NCBI RefSeq assembly: GCF_041359055.1
Contig: NZ_JBGJKZ010000001.1
Coordinates: 372,001-436,000, forward strand
From: Paenalcaligenes hominis_A
Lineage (GTDB): Bacteria > Pseudomonadota > Gammaproteobacteria > Burkholderiales > Burkholderiaceae_B
Length of the DNA: 64,000 nt
Direction of reading: 5' to 3'
In this document: piece by piece, positions 45,773-55,084 of the stretch
Layout of the letters: every line of letters starts with the position of its first letter
How positions within the stretch are numbered: the first letter of the stretch is position 1
Translations under genes and position numbers: made by a program
The notes under the pieces: generated by a model
The model's database searches: none
Told to the model about the DNA's origin: nothing
What the model saw: only the letters and a program-made list of their open reading frames with translations

Positions 45773-47098
45773 ATGACGCGAATTCGTTTTACAAAAGATC
45801 GAATAGAGAAATTTCCCTTGCCACTGGAAAAAACTCAGGAATTCTATTGGGCAGAAGACCCCCGGCATTTGGCTGTGCGAGTCAGTGCTGGCGGTAAAAA
45901 GTCATTTATTTTTCAAAGTCGATTTCGTGGCAAAGCACTCCGTATCACGATAGGTAGCGTAACAGATTGGACCGTAGCACAGGCACAAGAGAAAGCTCGT
46001 AGTTTGCAGTGCATGCTCGATGACGATATTGATCCGAGGAAAGTACGACAGCAAAAAAGAGAGCAAGAGCTTTTAATCGAACAACAAGAAAGAGCAAATC
46101 AGCTGGTAGTTGAAGAAGCTTGGACTGATTACATTCAACAACGTACGCCCCATTGGAGTGAGCTTCAATTAAGAGATCACCTGAGCTTAGCCCAAGCAGG
46201 TGGTGAAAGACGTTCGCGCTCTAAAGAAAAATACACAATAGCTGGTCCACTCTTCTCCCTAATGGGTATTAAGTTAAAAGATCTTAATGATGACCATGTA
46301 TTGGAGTGGGCTAGGCAAGAGGCCCAGACTAGGCCTGGTCGAACACGACTGGGAATTAGATTATTAAAAGCTTTTTTACGTTGGTGTGCATCAGAGCCAA
46401 AGTATCGAGATATTGTTCACGTAAATGCTGCAAGCTCAGGTCGTCTTAGAGATGTGCTTGGCAAGCCAGAAAGGAAAACAACTCTGTTGGAAAAAGGGCA
46501 GCTCACTTCTTGGTTTAAAGAGGTGTTACAACTGCCAAATGCAGTATTGAGTGCTTATTTACAGATATTACTTCTGACTGGGGCACGACGAAACGAGCTC
46601 GCGTCGTTGATTTGGGACGATGTGGATTTTCGTTGGCAGAAAATATGCCTTCGTGACAAAGTGGAGGATATGCGCGAAATTCCCTTAACACCGTATGTGG
46701 CTATGTTACTCAAAGGGCTCCCTCGTGCTAGTGACTGGGTGTTTTATAGCGAACGTAGTGCCTCTGGAAAGCTTGTCTCGCCAAATATTACGCATGACGC
46801 TCTTTGCGAGAAAATTGGATTACCTAAAATTACTTTGCAAGGGTTACGACGTTCTTTTGCGACGCTAAGCGATTGGGTTGATTTGCCACAGGGGGTTGTT
46901 GCACAGATCATGGGGCATAAACCTAGTGCGACTGCAGAAAAATATTATAAATTCAGATCCGTTGATATTTTACGCAGACATCATATTCGTTTTGAACGAT
47001 GGATCGTTGAGCAAGCTGAGTTGGATTATCCGACCGAAAAGACATTGGTTACTCGTCAGCCGTTAGCAGAGTCAGCTCACGATAGCGTAGTTATGTAG
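45773..47098 (+). CDS. Tyrosine-recombinase integrase of the island
   Basis: 441 residues from ATG 45773; the ribosome site is weak and ATG 45758 is an alternative. N-terminal DUF4102-like arm-binding part (KDRIEKFPLPLEKTQEFYWAEDPRHLAVRVSAGGKKSF), then the catalytic domain with LLTGARRNELASLIWDDVDF (first Arg), LQGLRRSFATLSDWV (second Arg) and MGHKPSATAEKYYKF (His, Tyr). In close relatives the HxxR box usually reads HGLRRSF; here the first His is Gln. It catalyses insertion into and excision from tRNA-Phe. It stands next to attL with the usual P4-like orientation. Confidence 0.92.
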   Translation: MTRIRFTKDRIEKFPLPLEKTQEFYWAEDPRHLAVRVSAGGKKSFIFQSRFRGKALRITIGSVTDWTVAQAQEKARSLQCMLDDDIDPRKVRQQKREQELLIEQQERANQLVVEEAWTDYIQQRTPHWSELQLRDHLSLAQAGGERRSRSKEKYTIAGPLFSLMGIKLKDLNDDHVLEWARQEAQTRPGRTRLGIRLLKAFLRWCASEPKYRDIVHVNAASSGRLRDVLGKPERKTTLLEKGQLTSWFKEVLQLPNAVLSAYLQILLLTGARRNELASLIWDDVDFRWQKICLRDKVEDMREIPLTPYVAMLLKGLPRASDWVFYSERSASGKLVSPNITHDALCEKIGLPKITLQGLRRSFATLSDWVDLPQGVVAQIMGHKPSATAEKYYKFRSVDILRRHHIRFERWIVEQAELDYPTEKTLVTRQPLAESAHDSVVM

Positions 47099-47127
47099 AG
47101 ACTGTTTTTTACAAAAGAGGATAAGTA

Positions 47128-47418
47128 ATGAAAAAAACAAGGTATACAGAGAGCCAAATTATGTCGATTTTAAAGCAAGCTGAGGATGGCATGTCTGTAG
47201 CTGAGTTATGCCGTGAACATGGGATGAGTAGCGCTTCATTTTACGGGTGGCGCACTAAATATAGTGATATAAATATTTCAGCTGTGACTCGTCTCAAAGA
47301 GCTTGAAATTGAAAATAAGCTTCTTAGAAAAATGTACGTAGAAGCATGCTTGAGAGCGGAAATTGAGCGTGAGGTTACTGAGAAAAGAAGTAGCTCTATG
47401 CATCATAAAGATGAATGA
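47128..47418 (+). CDS. Orphan IS3-family OrfA (transposase HTH protein)
   Basis: 96 residues: RYTESQIMSILKQAEDGMSVAELCREHGMSSASFYGWRTKY is the OrfA helix-turn-helix, followed by the leucine-zipper part RLKELEIENKLLRKMYVEACL. OrfB, the catalytic partner, is missing, and the last ~15 residues (EKRSSSMHHKDE) differ from the usual OrfA end. It is 29 bp after the integrase with the ribosome site AGAGGA, so it looks co-expressed. It could be an IS remnant or a recruited DNA-binding regulator of excision. Confidence 0.8.
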   Translation: MKKTRYTESQIMSILKQAEDGMSVAELCREHGMSSASFYGWRTKYSDINISAVTRLKELEIENKLLRKMYVEACLRAEIEREVTEKRSSSMHHKDE

Positions 47419-47527
47419 GGTATGGCTGCTATTTGACCCAATGTTAACAGTTAAATAGTATTAGTCTATAGCTTGTAGATGACCACAGACTCAAGCCACT
47501 ACATAAGCACCCGTTAATCGGAATAAG

Positions 47528-47558
47528 GCCCCCAGCTCTAAGGGTTGGGGGCTTTTTT
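47528..47558 (+). terminator. Terminator downstream of the integrase-OrfA pair
   Basis: GCCCCCA (47528-47534) / TGGGGGC (47546-47552) with an 11-nt loop and six T. Confidence 0.85.
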
Positions 47559-47567
47559 CTTTCTTAG

Positions 47568-47624
47568 GAAGATGTAACCTTGAGTCTAACGATATTATGA
47601 AGATGTATTTTCGAGTCCTAAGAT
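47568..47624. repeat. Imperfect direct repeat between OrfA and trlF
   Basis: GAAGATGTA at 47568 and 47599, followed in both by nnnTnGAGTCnTAAnGAT-like sequence, 31 bp apart. Nothing else is seen between the terminator and the trlF stop. Confidence 0.45.
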
Positions 47625-47705
47625 AATTGCATATTAAGGTCGAAAATATCTTTAAAGCGTATAAGACTCGATGTGATTAAGGAAACATTGCCGCGTACAT
47701 CTCAA

Positions 47706-50669
47706 TCATTGACGTATAGAGTACCTACCTTCACGCTCTTTAAAAGCGCGGTCTCCACCTTCAAGCAACGTACATACTGTCTGACGGATTCCCCTCAATC
47801 TCGCGTCAATTTCATTATGCTCCAAGGATCCTGAAATGTAGCTGAGCTCTGGATACGTTTGGGAAGAAGACCGCTCAGCGAGCGCAACAATGATTTGTTC
47901 AGCATCCGTAGCCACCACCAAGTTCGGGTTATGAGTAACAAGGATTATTTGTCGCTTTTCTTTTGCTTTTCGGATATAGGGTACTAACTGAGAATAGATA
48001 GAGGAGTTGTCTAAATTACCTTCGGGTTGATCAATCACCAAGGGACGTCTGTCATCCTCATCCATTAAGAGGTACAGCACTAAAAGTGCAATACCTCTCG
48101 TTCCTGGAGATAGGTGCTCTAGCGCTGTGCCGCCATATTTAATTTTATATGTTGTACCCACGTGATCCGTGGAATACATCCAATCTAGTAGTTCGATTAG
48201 CTTTAAGCTGGGAGATGCGTACAACCTCATGAACTCTAGTGGGCTTACCAACTGTTCAAATTGATTTATTGCCGTTTCGACCTTCTCTTTATCACCACTT
48301 TCCCAAGCTGGTGACAACACATCAATAACAAACTTTTCGATATCATCCTTCTTAGAGGATGCTGAGGGTCGTCGACCATCAAAGAAACGGCTAGCTCTTT
48401 CCAGCCAACTAACGTGATCAACTTTATATCCTGCAGTAAGCTCAAATTTCATTTCAGATCCAAGCCGATCAAGTTGTTGTTTCATCGGTGCATACAATTC
48501 TTGCAGTCCGTGTTCGTCTTCTGATAAAGCTTGAAAAAACTTTAAATAAAACCGATTTCGCTCTTGGTTTTTTTGTGAGAGTTGAGTTGACAAGAGTCCA
48601 TCGATTTCGTTGATCTCACGAGTCAAGCGTTGGACTGTTGCTTCCTGGTCATTGATTTGCTTCTGTAAATCTAACAGCCTTTTTCGGTTAGTTTCGTCTT
48701 GACTAAGCGACTCTTGTAGCGTCTCAATGCGCATTTTAATGTCATATAAGCTGTTCCCATCTGGCTTGGGAGTATCCTCGCTGCCACGCAGCGTAGTGAT
48801 AGCCTCTATAATATTTGTCGATAGCATTTGGAGCTCGTCTTCGATAGAAGTGTCCCAGCAAGGCATAAGCGCCTCTTTTTGCTCGTCTGTTATTAAAGAT
48901 TGCAGCTGCGACGCATTAATTAAGTCTTTAACTTGACGATTGCTCCTCTCCTTTAGTTCCGAATATGATCGGATGAATTCCTCGATGTTGCGTTTATTTC
49001 TATTTTTTTCTGATAGATCAAGTTCGATAGCCTTAAGTTGGCCCTGTGCTTCTTCTAGTTGTTTCAGGGATTGGCTGTCGGCAGACTGAACAATGGAAGG
49101 CAACTGCTTCTTCATTTCCTGAATTTGTTGGCTAGTTTGGTCGCGGGCCCTAACTTTGTTGGAGCGTTGTTCGATACTTGAGTGAAGCCTGTCTATTTCG
49201 CGATGAAGAGAGTAAATCTGCCCTCGAAAATCATCTTGACGAGCTTGTGAGGCTGATTCACGTGCTCCTCTGAGCTCTTCAAACGATGAGTGGTCCTCTT
49301 TATGAACCTCGTCCAAATGGGAGAATACAACTTCTTCTATCGCTTTCTGCAACTCTCCGCCTTGATGATCTACGGAGCAAAGGCGTTCTACAAAATCCTG
49401 GGAGAGGTACCTAACTAATGGTTTAGCAGTACTATGTGGTTTATCCATGAGAGTACCCTCACTTTTTGATCCTGAGCCCCAGCTTAGCTCTACTCCCATT
49501 CCTGACAAGTGAAGTCGTCCCTTGAATATAAAAGATGATTGAGACTGAGAGTCTACAGGTACGCCAGAAGCGAAAGCGATTAAATCGGCAATCGCAGTCT
49601 TTCCCGCACCTTTTTCTCCAATAATAGTTACAAGCCCTGAATTGAGCTTAATAGAGGCTTCGTCAAACCAACCATTATCATTTTTAATCTTAATCTCTTT
49701 AATAACACGACTGGCATCTGACAATTTTGGATCCGTCGAACCGATGTGAACTCGACATTCAGGTTCCCACAAAATTTGGCGAAGCCCTTCAAATGTTGGG
49801 TCCGCTTTGATCCAGCAGTATCGATTATTGTCAGGTTTAAATAGGTTATGAAGTTCATGTGCATCTGAGCCATGTAGGCATGGTTTTAAACTTTTATACA
49901 TACGCACAATTTCATCAACTGAGATACCAGCTTTAGTCCCTAAATAGTAGGCTCGGTCATTAGGATTCCCAGAGAAGACAAAGTCTGCATTTTTTAATAA
50001 CTCATCGCGTGTGGCAGAAAAGCCGTCTGTAGGCAACCCGCTTATACCATCCTTACCGTTTGCGATTCCAATAAGAGAGTGGTTTTTGAGCCAGCCCTCG
50101 CTATCCAGCCATTTTAAGATGGTTTCGTAGGATGGTTTAAACTGTTCAATTCCAAATTTATAGGCTGCATCGTCATTTGATAAATTTGAACTTTGCGCTC
50201 TTGCAAAACTGATCAAATCCTCTCTTATACAACCATAGGAGTGACGTCCTTCATTAGAAGTATACTCAACCTTCAAGTTTCGGAGGGCACGCTTAATTTT
50301 TTCCACATGATCTTTAGCAGTTGGGTCTATTAGAATATGGATATTTAGAGCCTTTCCGTCTTTTGTGGCTGGCATAGCTCTTAGTTCTATGTTGGGGATA
50401 AGTAAATGTACAGAATTCAGACGTGGGTTATTTTTATCATTTTTCGCTGCTAAGAGTTTCTCGTATCCGTCTATTGACAGGTAATCCGTTACACCAATAA
50501 CAGCGATTTTTTCTTTTTCAGCTGCCTGCTCAAGACTGTCAACATAATCATCCCAAATTACCCCGGGAAATGACGCACCTAACTTGCTTTCGGGAGTGTG
50601 AACGTGCAAATCCCAACGACGCCATTGAGAGCCTTCAGGAAATGTTGACTCTTTAATTGTATTTCTCAC
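47706..50669 (-). CDS. trlF: TrlF-type protein: PHP domain fused to an SMC/ABC-like ATPase
   Basis: 987 residues, GTG start with AGGAAGG upstream. The N-terminal PHP phosphoesterase has HVH (22-24) in WDLHVHTPESKLG, GVTDYLS, a metal-binding Glu in IPNIELRA and GSDAHELHNLF (~265). The ATPase follows: Walker A IIGEKGAGKTAIADL (~352), a long coiled coil (~430-740; e.g. QIYSLHREIDRLHSSIEQRS), ABC signature LSPGTRG, Walker B LVIDQPEGNLDN and the His loop ILVTHNPNL. Such proteins are found next to Type I restriction systems and resemble nuclease-ATPase anti-phage effectors. It faces away from the restriction operon. Confidence 0.88.
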   Translation of the reverse strand: MRNTIKESTFPEGSQWRRWDLHVHTPESKLGASFPGVIWDDYVDSLEQAAEKEKIAVIGVTDYLSIDGYEKLLAAKNDKNNPRLNSVHLLIPNIELRAMPATKDGKALNIHILIDPTAKDHVEKIKRALRNLKVEYTSNEGRHSYGCIREDLISFARAQSSNLSNDDAAYKFGIEQFKPSYETILKWLDSEGWLKNHSLIGIANGKDGISGLPTDGFSATRDELLKNADFVFSGNPNDRAYYLGTKAGISVDEIVRMYKSLKPCLHGSDAHELHNLFKPDNNRYCWIKADPTFEGLRQILWEPECRVHIGSTDPKLSDASRVIKEIKIKNDNGWFDEASIKLNSGLVTIIGEKGAGKTAIADLIAFASGVPVDSQSQSSFIFKGRLHLSGMGVELSWGSGSKSEGTLMDKPHSTAKPLVRYLSQDFVERLCSVDHQGGELQKAIEEVVFSHLDEVHKEDHSSFEELRGARESASQARQDDFRGQIYSLHREIDRLHSSIEQRSNKVRARDQTSQQIQEMKKQLPSIVQSADSQSLKQLEEAQGQLKAIELDLSEKNRNKRNIEEFIRSYSELKERSNRQVKDLINASQLQSLITDEQKEALMPCWDTSIEDELQMLSTNIIEAITTLRGSEDTPKPDGNSLYDIKMRIETLQESLSQDETNRKRLLDLQKQINDQEATVQRLTREINEIDGLLSTQLSQKNQERNRFYLKFFQALSEDEHGLQELYAPMKQQLDRLGSEMKFELTAGYKVDHVSWLERASRFFDGRRPSASSKKDDIEKFVIDVLSPAWESGDKEKVETAINQFEQLVSPLEFMRLYASPSLKLIELLDWMYSTDHVGTTYKIKYGGTALEHLSPGTRGIALLVLYLLMDEDDRRPLVIDQPEGNLDNSSIYSQLVPYIRKAKEKRQIILVTHNPNLVVATDAEQIIVALAERSSSQTYPELSYISGSLEHNEIDARLRGIRQTVCTLLEGGDRAFKEREGRYSIRQ

Positions 50670-51100
50670 TACCTTCCTCCTCCATAGTTTTCTAGCTTAG
50701 CCGTACTGTTTGTCTTAGCCTTCTTGAGCGAGTATCTCTTGAGCGCAGCGTATTTCTGTAATGCTTAAGTTTAGTACTCTCTTTCTTCAGCGTTTCCTTG
50801 TAAGCTACACCGCACCTAGCCAGCATAAGCGTGTTAAGTTGAAGATCTAGGTGGTAATCGTTTGTAGTGTTACGAGTAATGTTTAACCAGTTGCTTCATT
50901 TGTAACATTACAGCATTGAAAGTTGATGAACATAATAGCACTCTAATGTGGTTTTTTAAGGTACGGAAAAGCATATTTGCAACTATCCAGAAAACTACCG
51001 TTTTTTGGACGTTCAAGAAATATCTCCGAAAAGCGGTTTTTTGCTTGATTAATGTCCAAAAATCACGTACAAAAATCTATGTCTAATAAAGGTGCGTTTT
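50670..51100. other. Divergent trlF / recombinase intergenic region
   Basis: 431 bp without a credible gene. Near its right end an inverted repeat TTTTTGGAC (51002-51010) / GTCCAAAAA (51054-51062), extended with mismatches to ~19 bp, lies just before the recombinase. It may be the recombinase's crossover or operator site. Confidence 0.45.
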
Positions 51101-51658
51101 ATGTTAATTGGATATGCTCGAGTAAGTAATCAGGATCAAACTCCAGACTTACAACTGGATGCGTTGAGAGAGGCTGGGTGTGAAGATGTTTTTCAAGAGA
51201 AGGTAACAGGAACCAGTCGAGATCGTCCTGAGCTTGCTCTTTGTTTACGCTCTTTAAGAAAGGGCGATACGCTTGTGGTTTGGAAGTTAGATAGGTTAGC
51301 GAGGTCTCTTAAAGATCTTGTCGCTATTATTCATGATCTTCAGGGGCGTGATATCGGGTTTAAATCGTTAACTGAAGCTATTGATACAACCAGTCCTAGT
51401 GGCCGTCTGGTTTTCCATATTTTTGGTGCGTTAGCTGAGTTCGAGTACAGTTTGATCAGAGAAAGAACATTGGCAGGCTTGCAGGTAGCAAGAGCCCGAG
51501 GAAGAAAAGGAGGGCGTAAACCGAAGTTATCTGACGCAGATATTAAAAAGGCTACTGCCATGTTGTTAGACCCTTATATGACGAAAAAAGAAGTCGCTGA
51601 GCATTTTAAAGTGAGTAGAACAACATTAAATAGTGCTCTAGCACGCTTAAAAAAATAG
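51101..51658 (+). CDS. Serine recombinase (resolvase/invertase family)
   Basis: 185 residues from ATG 51101 (AAAGG eight bases upstream; GTG 51092 overlaps that site). Catalytic Ser in LIGYARVSNQDQTPDLQLDAL (~9), RPELALCLRSLRKGDTLVVWKLDRLARSLKDL with the active-site arginines, the E-helix LAEFEYSLIRERTLAGL, and a C-terminal HTH (MTKKEVAEHFKVSRTTLNSAL). Full-length small serine recombinase like Pin or TnpR. No transposase or inverted segment is evident, so it may resolve island dimers or be residual from a transposon. Confidence 0.93.
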   Translation: MLIGYARVSNQDQTPDLQLDALREAGCEDVFQEKVTGTSRDRPELALCLRSLRKGDTLVVWKLDRLARSLKDLVAIIHDLQGRDIGFKSLTEAIDTTSPSGRLVFHIFGALAEFEYSLIRERTLAGLQVARARGRKGGRKPKLSDADIKKATAMLLDPYMTKKEVAEHFKVSRTTLNSALARLKK

Positions 51659-51782
51659 CTAAGAGGTGTGGTACAAGTTCATTTTTCTTCTTGACTACTC
51701 TGTTCTGAGTAGTAAATTACCTTCAAAACTCGGTCATAAATTAGTGTCTCAAGCCTACTTTGAGTATTTGGTAAAAAATAAC

Positions 51783-51950
51783 CTTGTCACCATAATAATA
51801 GGGAGACAAGACAATGCTCCTAATTTTTAGGAGTTTTTATATGCTAATAAGTGTTTTCACCATATTTATATGGTGACAAGTTTTTTAGTACGTTTTTTTA
51901 TAATTAACAAAAGTTCTTATTATTATGGTGACAAGATTTTTGTCGCCACA
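51783..51950. promoter_or_regulatory. Cluster of TGGTGACAAG repeats before hsdM
   Basis: CTTGTCACCATAATAATA (51783-51800) has a perfect 18-bp inverted copy at 51918-51935. Between them TCACCATAT/ATATGGTGA (51857-51876, 2-bp gap) ends in TGGTGACAAG (51871-51880). A fourth site TTGTCGCCA (51940-51948) forms a near palindrome with the third. Four related half-sites in 165 bp point to cooperative binding of a dimeric regulator or a structured leader. Confidence 0.6.
51817..51838 (+). terminator. Short terminator between recombinase and hsdM
   Basis: CTCCTAA (51817-51823) / TTAGGAG (51827-51833), then five T. It isolates the restriction operon from upstream transcription. Confidence 0.65.
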
Positions 51951-52087
51951 TAAACAATACAGTGGTAAGTAAAGCTTTTTATTTTTACGATTTATCCGCA
52001 GTTTTACCTATCTCTTGATTTTTAAATCATAGGCTTAGTTTGAAGCCCACGATTACGTTGTTCCCTTTGTACATGGACCCCCGTTTA

Positions 52088-53812
52088 ATGAATCAAAAAA
52101 TCACTCTACAACAACTTGAATCTTTCCTTTGGGAAACCGCAGATATTTTGCGTGGCAACATGGATGCCTCTGAGTTCAAAGACTACATTTTTGGCATGAT
52201 GTTTTTAAAGCGTCTATCGGATGCTTTTGATGAAGCCAAAGAGGGGGTGATCAAGTACTACACAGAAAACGGTAAAACAGAGGCACAGGCGCTTGAGTTG
52301 GCAGAAGATGAGGATGAGTATGACCAGACCTTCTATATCCCGCCTATGGCCCGCTGGGAGGCTTTAAAAGACTTAAAACACGATATTGGTGCTGCGTTGA
52401 ATAAGGCCACCGAAGCCATCGAGGAATATAACCCCGCTCTAGAGGGGGTATTGGTTTCCATCGACTTCAATATCAAAAATAAGTTGTCTGATAAAAAGCT
52501 ACGTGATTTATTAAGCCACTTTAGTCGTTATCGTTTACGCAATGAAGATTTTGAGCGTTCAGATTTGCTGGGTACTGCCTATGAGTACCTAATAAAAATG
52601 TTTGCGGATAGTGCGGGTAAAAAGGGGGGAGAGTTTTACACGCCGTCTGAGGTTGTGCAGTTATTGGTTAGTTTGTTGAAACCACAGCCCGGTATGCGTA
52701 TTTATGACCCAACAGTGGGGTCGGGCGGGATGTTAATTCAAACCAGAAACTACTTAGCAAAACACGGTGAAAATCCAGCCAACTTGTCTTTGTTTGGTCA
52801 GGAGATGAACCTGAACACGTGGGCGATATGTAAGATGAATATGTTCTTGCATGGTGTGTACAGTGCAGACATTCGTAAAGGGGATACCTTAGGTAGCCCA
52901 CAGCATACGCAAGACGGTGAGCTGATGACCTTTGATCGTGTGATTGCAAATCCACCCTTTAGTTTAAAAAAATGGGGCAAGGACGAGGCGGACAATGATC
53001 CCTATGGTCGCTTTCCCTACGGTACACCACCCAAAGATGCGGGTGACTTGGCCTTTGTGCAGCATATGATTGCTAGCCTCAATGCAGAGGGCATGGCAGG
53101 GGTGGTGATGCCGCACGGTGTGCTGTTCCGTGGAGCCAGTGAAAAACGTATCCGTGAAGGCATCCTAAATGATGATTTGCTCGAAGCGGTGATTAGTTTA
53201 CCTTCGGGCTTGTTCTACGGCACAGGTATTCCTGCTTGTTTGTTGATCATCAATAAAAACAAACCCGCTGATCGTAAAGCTAAGGTGCTCTTTATCAATG
53301 GCGAACTCGAGTTTCAAGAAGGCAAAAATCAAAATAGTTTGCGTCCACAAGACATCAAGAAAATCGTGCAAACCTTTGAGGACTTTGCGGAGATCAAACG
53401 CTACTCCAAAGTCGCTACCTTAAAGGAAATTGCAGACAACGATTACAACCTGAATATTCGTCGTTATGCCGACACCAGCCCACCACCCGAGATCTTTGAT
53501 GTGCGTGCGATCTTGCACGGCGGTATCCCTGTACGCGAAGTAGAAAGTGAATATATCCGTGAGGAAATACTGGGAGACTTTGATGTGATGAGCGTCTTTG
53601 TACTGCGTGATGCGGATTACTACGAGTTCAAACCTGAGATAGACAGCAAACAGAAAGTTCGTGAGGTGGTTGGAGAGGTATCTTCGGCAGTGATTGAGCA
53701 GCTGGAACGTTGGTGGGATAAGTACAGAGTATCGTTGAAAGAACTGGATGCAGAAGTGGCTGAGGCTGAACGAGTGATGAAGGCGTATTTGGTGGAGTTG
53801 GGGTATGAGTAG
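52088..53812 (+). CDS. hsdM: Type I restriction-modification DNA methyltransferase subunit
   Basis: 574 residues from ATG 52088 (MNQKITLQQLESFLWETAD), where family conservation begins; the longer frame from 52040 lacks a ribosome site. AdoMet motif I is YDPTVGSGGMLIQT (~220), catalytic motif IV is IANPPFSLKKWG (~290), indicating N6-adenine methylation, and FYTPSEVVQLLV precedes them. With HsdS it forms the methylase; with HsdR the nuclease. Its 3' end overlaps hsdS by 8 bp. The leader holds the TGGTGACAAG repeats. Confidence 0.95.
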   Translation: MNQKITLQQLESFLWETADILRGNMDASEFKDYIFGMMFLKRLSDAFDEAKEGVIKYYTENGKTEAQALELAEDEDEYDQTFYIPPMARWEALKDLKHDIGAALNKATEAIEEYNPALEGVLVSIDFNIKNKLSDKKLRDLLSHFSRYRLRNEDFERSDLLGTAYEYLIKMFADSAGKKGGEFYTPSEVVQLLVSLLKPQPGMRIYDPTVGSGGMLIQTRNYLAKHGENPANLSLFGQEMNLNTWAICKMNMFLHGVYSADIRKGDTLGSPQHTQDGELMTFDRVIANPPFSLKKWGKDEADNDPYGRFPYGTPPKDAGDLAFVQHMIASLNAEGMAGVVMPHGVLFRGASEKRIREGILNDDLLEAVISLPSGLFYGTGIPACLLIINKNKPADRKAKVLFINGELEFQEGKNQNSLRPQDIKKIVQTFEDFAEIKRYSKVATLKEIADNDYNLNIRRYADTSPPPEIFDVRAILHGGIPVREVESEYIREEILGDFDVMSVFVLRDADYYEFKPEIDSKQKVREVVGEVSSAVIEQLERWWDKYRVSLKELDAEVAEAERVMKAYLVELGYE

Positions 53813-55070
53813 GCAAGTTTCTAATAATTGGAGTGTTGAGCCGATTGGTGATTTTATATCAGTTTTAACCGACTACACCGCGAATGGTAGCTTTGCTGCG
53901 CTCAAGGAAAATGTTACCTATTACAGTTCGCCAAACTACGCAGCTCTTGTACGCACCACTGATTTAGAAAAATCAAACTTCGCTCCAGAGCGATTTACAG
54001 ATAGAAAAGGTTTTGATTTCCTAAGAAAATCAGAGCTTTTTCCGGGTGACATCGTAATTGCAAATGTTGGAAGCGCTGGAAAGGCATATAGAGTTCCAGC
54101 TTATTTTCTCCCGATGACTCTTGCACCCAATATGTATCTTGTTAAATTCTCAGACAAGATGCATAAGGACTTTGCTTTTCAGGTAATTACTAGTGATCAG
54201 TTTCAAGAAAGTTTACTTGAGAGCTGTGCAAATACAACACTGAAAGCCATTAATAAAAGCAGTTTCCGCAATATCGAAGTAGCGGTACCCCCGCTCCCCG
54301 AACAACAAAAAATCGCCGCTATCCTTTCCTCCGTCGATGACGTAATCGAAAAAACTCGTGCACAGATCGATAAGTTGAAAAACCTAAAAACCGGCATGAT
54401 GCAGGAACTGCTGACCAAAGGCATTGGGCATACTGAGTTTAAGGATTCGCCTGTGGGGCGGATACCTCTTGATTGGAAAGTATTACCACTAGAACTCATT
54501 GTCGAAGAGGTTGTTGACTGTGAACATAAAACAGCACCATATGTTGAAAGCTCTGAGTTTCTAGTCGTACGTACCAGTAATGTGCGTGATGGTGAGCTTG
54601 TTTATGATGATATGAGATTTACTACTAGTGAAGCTTTTAGTGAGTGGACAAAAAGAGCAGTCCCATCTTATGGAGATGTTTTGCTCACAAGAGAGGCTCC
54701 TGCAGGTGAGGCATGTATGGTGCCAGCTGGTGTAAAGCTATGTATGGGACAAAGAATGGTTCTTTTACGCCCAAAAACAGATACGGTTTATCCTGATTAC
54801 TTTTCATTGTATATAACATCAGAGCTTGCAAAACTAGCTATATATAAACTGTCTGTTGGGACAACAGTAACTAGAATAAATATAGAGGATATAAAAGATA
54901 TTCCATGTTTAGTGCCTTCTCTTAAAGAACAGAGGGAAATTCAACTTAAAATTTCATCAATACAATCAATGATTAACAAAAGTACATTTTTATTAAAATC
55001 TAATGAAAAAATAAAAAAAGCCCTCATGCAAGATCTCCTCACTGGCACAGTCCGCGTCAATGTGGATTAA
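53805..55070 (+). CDS. hsdS: Type I restriction specificity subunit
   Basis: 421 residues with two target recognition domains (~1-160 and ~210-370), each followed by a coiled-coil spacer: LPEQQKIAAILSSVDDVIEKTRAQIDKLKNLKTGMMQELLTKG in the middle and LKEQREIQLKISSIQSM ... ALMQDLLTGTV at the end. The two halves read different half-sites of a bipartite target. The second domain (54480-55000) is visibly more AT-rich than the conserved spacers, the mark of past domain exchange. The last residues are TGTVRVNVD. Overlaps hsdM. Confidence 0.93.
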   Translation: MSRQVSNNWSVEPIGDFISVLTDYTANGSFAALKENVTYYSSPNYAALVRTTDLEKSNFAPERFTDRKGFDFLRKSELFPGDIVIANVGSAGKAYRVPAYFLPMTLAPNMYLVKFSDKMHKDFAFQVITSDQFQESLLESCANTTLKAINKSSFRNIEVAVPPLPEQQKIAAILSSVDDVIEKTRAQIDKLKNLKTGMMQELLTKGIGHTEFKDSPVGRIPLDWKVLPLELIVEEVVDCEHKTAPYVESSEFLVVRTSNVRDGELVYDDMRFTTSEAFSEWTKRAVPSYGDVLLTREAPAGEACMVPAGVKLCMGQRMVLLRPKTDTVYPDYFSLYITSELAKLAIYKLSVGTTVTRINIEDIKDIPCLVPSLKEQREIQLKISSIQSMINKSTFLLKSNEKIKKALMQDLLTGTVRVNVD

Positions 55071-55084
55071 GAAAAAAGTACATC

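Larger units (their letters stand above)
51659..52087. other. Regulatory region upstream of the Type I restriction operon
   Basis: No gene in ~430 bp. It carries a terminator (51817-51838) and a cluster of TGGTGACAAG-type repeats described separately; the right half is AT-rich. Confidence 0.6.

Noticed and set aside
51783..51950. CRISPR array
   Set aside because: The repeats are short, inverted relative to each other and unevenly spaced; no cas genes.
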